DNA of 47,737 nucleotides from Longilinea sp964536805 (lineage in GTDB: Bacteria > Chloroflexota > Anaerolineae > Anaerolineales > Anaerolineaceae): contig CAZHYQ010000016.1 of assembly GCA_964536805.1 (NCBI GenBank), forward strand, positions 1 to 47,737, given 5' to 3'. The notes under the pieces were generated by a model that had not been told where the DNA came from, did not search any database, and saw only the letters and a program-made list of their open reading frames with translations. The translations under genes and the position numbers were made by a program. Numbering within the stretch: position 1 is the first letter of the stretch; every line of letters begins with the position of its first letter. Of the stretch, positions 25,757-32,417 are shown one piece after another.

Positions 25757-26177
25757 TCTTGACATCATGCGACATGATCACCAGGTCGACGCGCTGCGCC
25801 CAACCAGTTTTCTTCCAGAAAGCAATGGCATGATAATTCTGTTCATAAACAAACAAATGGCATTTGGTAATGCCTTCGGCTTTCAGCAGGTCCAGGCAGC
25901 TTTCGGCCAGGGTACGCCCGATATTTTGCATGCGGTAAGGCCTGGCAACTGCCAGATGGTGCAGATAGCCGCGACGGCCATCATGGCCGCACAAGACAGC
26001 CCCGACCAGCTTTTCGTCATCGCGCGCCACCAGGCTTAAATTTGGATTGCGCTGCAGGAACAAATTGATTCCCCGGCGGCTGTCCGATTCTGAAAGCCCC
26101 ACCCCTTCGGTTGTTTTCCATAATTCGATCACTTCATCGTAATCATCAATCGTCATGGGACGAAATTCAATGGCCAC
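25749..26177 (-). CDS. GNAT acetyltransferase
   Basis: A 142-residue GNAT protein. Motif A is near residue 70 ('VARPYRMQNIGRTLAESCLD') and motif B is 'CHLFVYEQNYHAIAFWKKTGW', the pattern of YpeA/PhnO-like acetyltransferases; 'RGYLHHLAV' is the preceding strand. The GTG at 26177 is taken as the start because 'aaggagg' sits 5 bases before it; a GTG five codons upstream would place that site inside the gene. It overlaps the Nudix gene by 8 bases, indicating coupling. Substrate unknown. Confidence 0.82.
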   Translation of the reverse strand: MAIEFRPMTIDDYDEVIELWKTTEGVGLSESDSRRGINLFLQRNPNLSLVARDDEKLVGAVLCGHDGRRGYLHHLAVARPYRMQNIGRTLAESCLDLLKAEGITKCHLFVYEQNYHAIAFWKKTGWAQRVDLVIMSHDVKNG

Positions 26178-26234
26178 GTTGGCCTCCTTCACTTAATCCC
26201 TGGCGAGTCAGGAAAATTCTCGCCGCACGTTTGA

Positions 26235-26837
26235 TTATACGGGATTTGGCCCGCTTTCGACGATCGATTCAAGCTCATGAACAGCGCCAGATAGTTCGCT
26301 GATCAACGCCGGCGGAACGCAGGCGCGCTTTTTCAGGGCGGTTAATAATGCCTGGCTAAACCAAAGCGTTCCGGAGCGGCCGCCCTTGAAATGTTGCCAG
26401 ACCTCTTCGCCGTGTTCGCGGTATTCGCGCACCAGCGTGCGGGTATTGTGCAGTTTGTCGGCGGCGATTACCAGGCAGGCAGAACACGAAATTGTCTCAA
26501 GTGCGTTTACGAATGCTTCCTTGCGTTCCCGCCAGGGCGGTTTGGGGTGTGTCTGTGTATCGCTGCAAGCCTGGACGATCGCTAGGACCTCAGGGCCAAA
26601 TTGTTCTTCGATTTCAGCCAGGGTTTGGCCGTCATTGGGTTGATCCTCCAGAGCGTCGTGCAGCAGGGCGGCGATGGCTTCATCTTCGCTGCCGCCATAT
26701 TCCAGCACCAACCCAACGGTCGCCAGCAGGTGGGCGATGTAGGGGGTCTGAAAACCATCCTTGCGCACCTGGCTGAGGTGCAGTCTGGCGGCGTACACCA
26801 ACGCCTGTTGAAAGTGGTCGCCGAGGCGGGGTGGCAT
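26235..26837 (-). CDS. HD-domain (p)ppGpp hydrolase-like protein
   Basis: A 200-residue single-domain HD phosphohydrolase of the SpoT/MESH1 type. The metal ligands are in place: the first His in 'TPYIAHLLATV', the HD pair in 'ALLHDALEDQPNDGQTLAE' (also carrying the ED element typical of hydrolase-active RSH proteins) and the distal Asp in 'IAADKLHNTRTLV'. There is no synthetase, TGS or ACT domain, so it fits a small alarmone hydrolase, degrading (p)ppGpp or a related nucleotide. The ATG at 26837 is 2 bases past the stop of the TspO-like gene upstream; coupled translation is likely. Exact substrate is inference. Confidence 0.85.
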   Translation of the reverse strand: MPPRLGDHFQQALVYAARLHLSQVRKDGFQTPYIAHLLATVGLVLEYGGSEDEAIAALLHDALEDQPNDGQTLAEIEEQFGPEVLAIVQACSDTQTHPKPPWRERKEAFVNALETISCSACLVIAADKLHNTRTLVREYREHGEEVWQHFKGGRSGTLWFSQALLTALKKRACVPPALISELSGAVHELESIVESGPNPV

Positions 26838-26839
26838 TC

Positions 26840-27607
26840 TTATGCGTCCTTTACTGGTGCGCGCAAGCGGCGAAAACTGCTTATAACGATGGTTAATAGG
26901 ACGAATCCCAGTCCAGCCCAGGCTGCGCCGGATACCAACGGATTGGCAGCCTGCTGGACGGCGATACCTGCAAAAGCCCATACCAGTACCAAGCCGAAAA
27001 TCCAGTCATACCTCAGCAGGCTGGCTAACGCCCCGAGTACCGCAGCAACGGTGATTACGACCACGGTCCAGACTTGCGGCGCCAGCCCGGAGCCGTTCCA
27101 GTTCAGGCTGGTCAGCATGACCGCGGCATTGGCAATGGTGGCCACGCTGATCCAGCCCAGGTACAGGCTGAAAGGCAGGCGCGCGAGCAGCCGTTCGTTG
27201 ACGGGGACCTCGCTGCGGCCGGTACCGAGGGCAGTGTATGCCATTATCAGGCTGCCAAGCAGCACCAGCATCGCCAGCATGCTGAGCGGGAAGAGCAGGT
27301 AATGCCAGCATAATAGCCAGGCCATATTGGCGATGCAACTCAACACGAACCACCAACCAGCTGCACGCAGGCGCGGGTTATCCTTTTGAGCATCCAGAGC
27401 CTGATAAGTCGCAAATAATAGCAAAGCCAGATAGATCAACCCCCAGATGCCGAAAACGTAGCCAGCCGGGGTAAAGAGCGTGGGGTAATTATTTGAAACC
27501 TGACCGGTGTTCAGGTTGTTGAAAGGCAGAATGTTGGCCAGGGCATTGACAATCAGGGTGGCTAATAGGAAAACTACACCGGCAGCCTGGCGGATGGAAT
27601 CTTTCAT
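26840..27607 (-). CDS. TspO/MBR-like tryptophan-rich membrane protein
   Basis: A 255-residue membrane protein with seven or eight hydrophobic segments. 'LFTPAGYVFGIWGLIYLALL' near residue 45 resembles the P-x-x-W-x-x-L-Y core of TspO/MBR proteins, and Trp residues recur in later helices ('AWLLCWHYLLFPLSM', 'LYLGWISVATIANAAV'). It is longer than classical TspO (about 160), as in the 'tryptophan-rich sensory protein' group. The ATG at 27607 is chosen because 'ggaggcaagga' precedes it; an ATG five codons upstream overlaps that site. TspO proteins bind tetrapyrroles or sterols; for this long form the ligand is unknown. Confidence 0.65.
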   Translation of the reverse strand: MKDSIRQAAGVVFLLATLIVNALANILPFNNLNTGQVSNNYPTLFTPAGYVFGIWGLIYLALLLFATYQALDAQKDNPRLRAAGWWFVLSCIANMAWLLCWHYLLFPLSMLAMLVLLGSLIMAYTALGTGRSEVPVNERLLARLPFSLYLGWISVATIANAAVMLTSLNWNGSGLAPQVWTVVVITVAAVLGALASLLRYDWIFGLVLVWAFAGIAVQQAANPLVSGAAWAGLGFVLLTIVISSFRRLRAPVKDA

Positions 27608-27625
27608 TTTCCTTGCCTCCATTTC

Positions 27626-28906
27626 TCAACCCAGACCCAGCCACCTCGCCACAATGTTGGCTGGTTTTTCCGCCCGCACCGAGCCGTTGTGGCCGTTTAT
27701 GACCACAGCGTAGCGCCGTTCCTCATAGGTGTAATGGGTAAGCCAAACTGGCAGCAGTACCAACCGGAAGGATTCAACCGCCAGGCCCGCCGGAAGAATT
27801 ACCAGCTCGCTCACTGGCTGGTCAAGGGAGGCGCGCAGTTCGGCTTGCCCGCGCTGGAGTGCCAAACGGCGCGCCTCCAGCGAGGCATCGGCGGCGCTGA
27901 CCTGGTAGGTTTCAGCTGGCCAGTTAGCCAGAAACCGGTCATCATAGGGTACGAGTGCGTCCAGGTCGTAATGCAGCAGTTCAGCCGTACAGGTTTCGCT
28001 CAGGCGCGTGGTGGCCGGGATGATCAGATCGTTGATCAGCACCGGCTGGCTGCCGCTGATTGGTTCCAATTTGGGCTGCTCGCGGCGGTTTTGCTGTTTG
28101 TAACCGCGCCAGTTGAGTTCTCCGCCGATATCAAAAGTCCAGGCAGGCAGATACAGCGCTGTGCCGCGGCCGACCCGAACGCTTTTTTCACCCAAATTGG
28201 TGTGTATCCAATCCTGCAAAGCTTTGACGGCTTGGTTTTTGTCGATCCTGAATGGCACAACGCCGCCAGGAGTGATAAATTCGCTTTTCTTTTCCTGCCG
28301 GACGACGTAGGCTGAATCGCAATAAGGGCAGGTCAGGGTGAGTTCGTTGGCCGAAAGCAGAAAACTTGCGCTGCAGCCCTGGCAGATGAATGTTTGAAAA
28401 GCTGTTGGTGCCTGATGACCGCGGGCAGTGGATAATGCCTGGACAAAGTCCTGTTCTTCAACATTAACATATTGCGATTGTTTCAAATTCTGGTGGGTTT
28501 CGCAGTATTCACAGGTCAACGACTGGCCATCCGGCGTGTAAGTCATGCGGCCGCCGCATTTCGGACAGGTAAAACGGTCCACATTGACCGCCCGTTCAAC
28601 TGAAGCCGGCGCAGGTAAATGGTCAGGGTCGATGATCTCTTCCGGCTTAAGTCGGCCGTCCAGGATGGCAATTCTGCGGCGGGCGCGCGATTCAGTCGGC
28701 CGGTTGGCCAGGATATCTTCCATGAGCCTGCGCTGCTCGACGGGATCCGTGCTGATTTCGCTCAGCCACCACCAAATTTCAATTTTCTGATCCGGGTCGG
28801 CATCCGTGCTAAGCGCCCACTCGAGATACCGGCGGGCTTCGGCCATTTCTTTGGCTTTGGCGGCGGCGATGCCGCGTACAAGCAAGTCATGGGTTCCGTA
28901 GGACAT
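27626..28906 (-). CDS. zinc-ribbon protein with N-terminal TPR-like helices
   Basis: A 426-residue protein of unknown function. The first 90 residues look like helical TPR-type repeats ('AKAKEMAEARRYLEWAL'). Two zinc ribbons follow: 'CPKCGGRMTYTPDGQSLTC' with 'EYCETH' (around 114-137), and 'CQGCSASFLLS' with 'CPYCDSAYVV' (about 177-200). The remaining half is a soluble beta-rich domain with 'LPAWTFDIGGELNWRG' and a final 'LPVWLTHYTYEERRYAVVING'. This pattern is seen in 'TFIIB-type zinc ribbon' proteins of Chloroflexota. No enzyme motif is visible. It heads the - strand run TspO-HD-GNAT-Nudix, with a 18-base gap to the TspO-like gene. Confidence 0.72.
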   Translation of the reverse strand: MSYGTHDLLVRGIAAAKAKEMAEARRYLEWALSTDADPDQKIEIWWWLSEISTDPVEQRRLMEDILANRPTESRARRRIAILDGRLKPEEIIDPDHLPAPASVERAVNVDRFTCPKCGGRMTYTPDGQSLTCEYCETHQNLKQSQYVNVEEQDFVQALSTARGHQAPTAFQTFICQGCSASFLLSANELTLTCPYCDSAYVVRQEKKSEFITPGGVVPFRIDKNQAVKALQDWIHTNLGEKSVRVGRGTALYLPAWTFDIGGELNWRGYKQQNRREQPKLEPISGSQPVLINDLIIPATTRLSETCTAELLHYDLDALVPYDDRFLANWPAETYQVSAADASLEARRLALQRGQAELRASLDQPVSELVILPAGLAVESFRLVLLPVWLTHYTYEERRYAVVINGHNGSVRAEKPANIVARWLGLG

Positions 28907-28945
28907 GAAATAATTATAGCGCGCAAGGTGATTTCAGATTACCGA

Positions 28946-29770
28946 TTACAAGACTTCTTTCAAGAAGGCGTCCAGCAGGCGGTTGAATTCCGTGGGGCGT
29001 TCCAGGCTGGGCAGGTGGCCGGCTTTTTCCAAAATGTGCAATTGCGCGCCAGGAATCCCTTGCGACACTTTTTGGGCAAAGAAAGCCATTTCCGGTATAT
29101 CTTCTGAGCCGGCAATGACCAGCGCGGGGACGTGAATTTCACCCAACCGGCTGGCAGCCGGCGGGTCGAGTTTGATCCGCCTTCCCAGCCCTTCCGGCGT
29201 ATCGAAGCTGGTGCGCAGCATTTCTTTGACAAAAGAGCGTACGCCCGGATCTACTTCATCCGGTTTCCGGCGCGGGCCGTCAATCCAAAGGCGGATAACG
29301 CATTCCGCGTATAGCTCGAAGTCTTTTTGCTGCATGGCCTCTTCCACCTGCTGCCATTTGGCTACCGAGCCTTCGTCGTCCTCCACCTCGAAGCCATCCA
29401 GGCCGGAAGCCACCGGCACCAAAGCCAGTGTGCGAAGCGGGTTTTGTAAAGCAAAATTAATCGCTGCGCTGCCGCCCATCGAGCAGCCAATCACTACAGC
29501 CTTTTCGATGGCGAGGGCATCCATTACCGCAAGAAGGTCCTCAGCATCGCTAAAGGCGCCAGCCGCCATGGCGGATTGGCCAAAACCGCGCAGGTCAAAG
29601 GTTACTACGCTGTAATGGGGCGAAAAGTATTCAATTTGGGGTGCCCACATGCGGCTGTCGGCAATGCCGGCATGCACAAAAACCAGGAGCTGGCCTTGGC
29701 CGCTGCTGGTGAAATGAATGTGCGCCTCGCCGTGTTCGACAAAGCCGTCCTGGCTATCCGAAGGTTTCAT
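28946..29770 (-). CDS. alpha/beta hydrolase
   Basis: A 274-residue alpha/beta-hydrolase. The nucleophile elbow is 'GCSMGG' with Ser97 (G-x-S-x-G); the oxyanion-hole region is 'LVFVHAGIADSRMW'; 'FDLRGFGQS' is the usual strand-loop; the acid is probably the Asp in 'LVIAGSEDIPE'; the catalytic His is in 'EKAGHLPSLERP'. The overall form resembles 3-oxoadipate enol-lactonase or esterase-type hydrolases of the peptidase S33 group. No signal peptide, so cytoplasmic. It is 39 bases from the zinc-ribbon gene. Substrate unknown. Confidence 0.88.
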   Translation of the reverse strand: MKPSDSQDGFVEHGEAHIHFTSSGQGQLLVFVHAGIADSRMWAPQIEYFSPHYSVVTFDLRGFGQSAMAAGAFSDAEDLLAVMDALAIEKAVVIGCSMGGSAAINFALQNPLRTLALVPVASGLDGFEVEDDEGSVAKWQQVEEAMQQKDFELYAECVIRLWIDGPRRKPDEVDPGVRSFVKEMLRTSFDTPEGLGRRIKLDPPAASRLGEIHVPALVIAGSEDIPEMAFFAQKVSQGIPGAQLHILEKAGHLPSLERPTEFNRLLDAFLKEVL

Positions 29771-29925
29771 TTTCTAATCCAATCTGGCCGGTCATCGATC
29801 AACCCTCCCGGCCGGAGGAACCCATGGATTTGTAATCCGCCTGCCAAATTAGTTCTTGGAACCGCGAATTTGCAAGGCGGGAGATTCAACAGGTTGTTGC
29901 CAGCTCGATTTTTCAATAACGGCTG

Positions 29926-30369
29926 TCAGGAGGCTGAATCAGCCTTTTGCGGCCGCAGCAGCAATCCCAGCAAACCGGTGATGCAAAGAATACGCGCGCA
30001 GGTTAAAACGTTATCGCCCAACAATAATGGAATCTGTACTGACGCTGGCAGCATCAGGCCAAACAAGCCGCCCGACATGATCAATGGGCCGTAGATTGAG
30101 AGCAGCAGCCCAACGATTAAAAATATCCAGTGGATCAACGGATTGCGGGCAGAACCGGTCAATGCCCAAAGCGATAGCAGCAGCGCCAACAACACCGTCA
30201 ACAGCCCAAAACCGCTGGTTGCCCACATCACCGGCAGCGCAATCAAATTCTGGCTGGCCAGTTGGCGCAAGCGGCTGATCCAAAAATCAGAAAAATATGC
30301 CGCCGCGAATACGCCAAGCATGGCGAACAAGGCTAAGGCATGAGCAATGGCCGGATCTTTTTTCATCAT
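29926..30369 (-). CDS. small four-helix membrane protein, function unknown
   Basis: A 147-residue protein with four hydrophobic helices (about 10-25, 47-70, 79-98, 122-138) and a charged C-terminus. Nothing in it matches a family I recognise. The ATG at 30369 (or three bases later) has 'aggtga' upstream. It is transcribed away from the pheST leader region, so the two units are divergent. The 155-bp gap before the hydrolase gene holds no other feature that I can support. Confidence 0.55.
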   Translation of the reverse strand: MMKKDPAIAHALALFAMLGVFAAAYFSDFWISRLRQLASQNLIALPVMWATSGFGLLTVLLALLLSLWALTGSARNPLIHWIFLIVGLLLSIYGPLIMSGGLFGLMLPASVQIPLLLGDNVLTCARILCITGLLGLLLRPQKADSAS

Positions 30370-30444
30370 TCACCTCATCCGATTGTAGCAATTCCGAGGC
30401 ATTCATGCAACCGACCGTTAACCATCGAATGTTCATACCGACCC

Positions 30445-30472
30445 TTGACAGGGACCGTCTTTTGTCGATAAT
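30445..30472 (+). promoter_or_regulatory. sigma-70 promoter of the pheS T-box leader
   Basis: A perfect -35 'ttgaca' (30445-30450) and a near-perfect -10 'gataat' (30467-30472) are separated by 16 bases. Predicted initiation near 30479 lies just before the T-box leader. Confidence 0.85.
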
Positions 30473-30479
30473 AGAAGTC

Positions 30480-30770
30480 ACACGATGAATAAAGGCTGTG
30501 ACGGAGAAAAGTAGCCCGGCGGAAACGCTCAGGGAGGCAGGGGCAGCGACTGAAACCCTTGCCGCGTGAAATCCGGACGAAGTTCTCTCCCGAGCCGCTC
30601 AGGGGAAAACCCGAAATGGGCCAGTAGTTTGAGCCGCACTGCCAGCGTTACACGGCAAGCCAATCGCCGCAATCAATCAGGCCGTTGGCGTGAGTGGACC
30701 GGTTAGGTCAAACAGGGTGGTACCGCGGATAAATTCCGTCCCTAGATCAGGGGCGGTTTTTTGTTTTCAC
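30480..30770 (+). ncRNA. T-box riboswitch, Phe specifier (UUC), upstream of pheS
   Basis: A tRNA-sensing leader. Stem I arms are visible around 30521-30600; inside them 'ggcagggg...cccttgcc' forms the distal part. The specifier loop has 'gaag' followed by TTC at 30583-30585, a Phe codon. The conserved 'agtag' of the stem II/IIA region is near 30625, and the 14-base T-box 'agggtggtaccgcgg' lies at 30714-30728, followed by the terminator at 30736-30762. Uncharged tRNA-Phe would pair with the T-box bulge, melt the terminator and turn on pheS. The specifier agrees with the gene downstream. It reads out amino-acid starvation in cis. Confidence 0.95.
30736..30762 (+). terminator. T-box-controlled intrinsic terminator
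   Basis: An 8-bp stem (30736-30743 with 30749-30756, one G-U pair) has a 5-base loop and is followed by six T (30757-30762). The 5' arm overlaps the sequence next to the T-box, so the terminator and antiterminator are mutually exclusive. Confidence 0.9.
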
Positions 30771-30810
30771 CGCGGGAAAATGGGCAGGCACGAATTCTTA
30801 AGGAGGTTCC

Positions 30811-31854
30811 ATGGATGAAAGTCACGATATCCTGGCTGAGTTGGAAGCGGCTGAACAAGGCGGGTTGCAAACGCTGACGGCAGTGCAGGATGAAAACGCG
30901 CTGCAAAGCTGGAAAACTGCTCACCTGGGCCGCTCGGCAGCAGTCATGCAGGTGTTCAGCAAGCTGGGGCAGGTAGATAAAGCACTACGCGGACAGGTTG
31001 GCCAGCGTGCCAACCAGGTGAAGGTGGCGTTGGAAGCGGCACTGGCTGAAAAAGAACAGGAAGTCCGGACTGCGGCTGTGGCGCGCAAACTGGCTGCTGA
31101 AAAGTTGGATGTGACCCTGCCCGGGCGCCAGCCGGCTTACGGGCGTTTGCACCCGGCAACCCTGGCTTTGGAGGAAATTTGCCGCAACCTGACTGAAATG
31201 GGTTTCCAAATCTACCGTTCACCCGAGGTGGAAACGGAAGAAAACAATTTTGAGCTGCTCAATATCCCGGCATATCATCCGGCGCGCGATATGTGGGATA
31301 CCTTCTATACCACCCAGCCTGAGGTGATCCTGCGTACGCATACTTCCCCTGGCCAGATTCGAGCCATGCGGGAGTACGCCCCAAAACCAATGCGCGTGAT
31401 CCTACCGGGCATAGTCTACCGCTATGAGCAAACCGACGCCAGTCATGAGTCGCAATTCAATCAGGTTGAATTAATTGCCATCGGTCCCGGCATCACTTTT
31501 GGCGATCTGAAGGGCACCATCGAAGATCTGGCGCACCGCATGTTCGGGCCGGACGTTCGCATCCGCCTGCGCCCGTCGTACTTTCCATTCACCGAGCCGA
31601 GCGCCGAGGTGGACATGGAATGCTTCATTTGCGGCGGCAAAGGCTGTGCGGTCTGCAAGGGCGGCGGTTGGCTGGAGATTGGCGGCTGCGGCATGATCCA
31701 TCCGACGGTGCTGCAAAACGGCGGTTATGATCCGGCGAAATTCTCCGGTTTCGCTGCCGGCCTGGGTCCCGAGCGCATTGCCATGCTGAAATACCGTATC
31801 GAAGATATCCGGTATTTCTGGGGGAATGATGCGCGGTTCCTTGAACAGTTCTAG
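30811..31854 (+). CDS. pheS: phenylalanyl-tRNA synthetase alpha subunit
   Basis: A 347-residue catalytic subunit of the (alpha-beta)2 PheRS, which attaches Phe to tRNA-Phe in the cytoplasm. An N-terminal coiled coil (about 1-90) precedes the class II catalytic core: motif 2 lies in 'RVILPGIVYRYEQTDASHESQFNQ', read in part as 'GIVYRYEQTDASHESQF', and the C-terminal motif 3 in 'GFAAGLGPERIAMLKYRI'. 'GGWLEIGGCGMIHP' is the PheS glycine-rich core. Start ATG 30811 with 'aaggaggttcc' upstream is strong. Expression depends on the T-box leader. PheT follows on the same strand, but about 560 bases away because of the intervening S23-type element. Confidence 0.97.
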   Translation: MDESHDILAELEAAEQGGLQTLTAVQDENALQSWKTAHLGRSAAVMQVFSKLGQVDKALRGQVGQRANQVKVALEAALAEKEQEVRTAAVARKLAAEKLDVTLPGRQPAYGRLHPATLALEEICRNLTEMGFQIYRSPEVETEENNFELLNIPAYHPARDMWDTFYTTQPEVILRTHTSPGQIRAMREYAPKPMRVILPGIVYRYEQTDASHESQFNQVELIAIGPGITFGDLKGTIEDLAHRMFGPDVRIRLRPSYFPFTEPSAEVDMECFICGGKGCAVCKGGGWLEIGGCGMIHPTVLQNGGYDPAKFSGFAAGLGPERIAMLKYRIEDIRYFWGNDARFLEQF

Positions 31855-31860
31855 AAGAAA

Positions 31861-31887
31861 CGTGAACCGTGAAGCGTGAATCGTGAA
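31861..31887 (+). repeat. left inverted repeat bordering the S23-type gene
   Basis: A 27-base sequence made of heptamers NCGTGAA, six bases after the pheS stop codon. It is the reverse complement of 32369-32395 with 23 of 27 positions matching. In RNA one of the mismatches becomes a G-U pair. See the right repeat and the finding on this element. Confidence 0.9.
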
Positions 31888-31913
31888 GACGGAAGAAACA
31901 ATTGAGGATAGCA

Positions 31914-32372
31914 ATGGGTATTGAAGGATTGGAGAGGCTTGATGTTTGGCAAGCGGCAAAGACCTTTGCCATTGTGGTTTATAACGAGGTACTGCCACAT
32001 TTACCGGTGGAGGAAAAATGGGGCTTGAACCAACAACTCCGGCGCGCAGCCCAGAGTATTCCGGCGAATGTCGCTGAAGGTCATGGCCGTTTCTATTATC
32101 AAGAAACAATTCGCTTTTGTTATATTGCCCGAGGGTCACTGGAAGAAGTATGCAGCCATCTCGAATTAGCCCATGACCTGGGATTTATCCCTACCGATTT
32201 ATACGGAAGGATTTCAATGGAATCCGACAGAGTTAACAGATTGATAAATGGATATATCGCCTTTCTTAAGAAATCTCGGCAGGGTGAAAATGAGCCGGGG
32301 TCTCCCAAAATGATTCAAGAGAATCAAGGTGATTATTTTCATGAAACTGATACGTCAATTTCACAGGATTGA
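31914..32372 (+). CDS. four-helix-bundle (S23 ribosomal protein-like) protein inserted in pheST
   Basis: A 152-residue protein of the four-helix-bundle/S23 family, whose founding members are encoded in intervening sequences of 23S rRNA genes. Signature parts are present: 'LDVWQAAKTFAIVVYNEVLP' start, 'LNQQLRRAAQSIPANVAEGH' (the Q-L-R-A-A-S-I-N-A-E-G core near residue 50) and 'RGSLEEVCSHLELAHDLGF'. The last 30 residues are an extra hydrophilic tail. The stop lies inside the right inverted repeat. ATG 31914 with 'gagga' upstream. The gene lies wholly between the inverted repeats in the pheS-pheT gap. Function unknown; it may be a passenger of a mobile or RNA-processed segment. Confidence 0.88.
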   Translation: MGIEGLERLDVWQAAKTFAIVVYNEVLPHLPVEEKWGLNQQLRRAAQSIPANVAEGHGRFYYQETIRFCYIARGSLEEVCSHLELAHDLGFIPTDLYGRISMESDRVNRLINGYIAFLKKSRQGENEPGSPKMIQENQGDYFHETDTSISQD

Positions 32373-32395
32373 CGGTTCACGACTCACGGTTCACG
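32369..32395 (+). repeat. right inverted repeat bordering the S23-type gene
   Basis: Complement of the left repeat at 31861-31887 (23 of 27). It overlaps the S23-type stop codon (32370-32372) and ends 22 bases before the pheT start. The two repeats could pair in the transcript into a long stem with the gene as its loop. Confidence 0.9.
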
Positions 32396-32417
32396 CTTTT
32401 CGGTTGGAGAGACAATT

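Noticed and set aside
21930..30369. A prophage or defence island in the - strand block
   Set aside because: All genes are metabolic, acetyltransferase or housekeeping-like; no phage, nuclease, methylase or toxin family was recognised.
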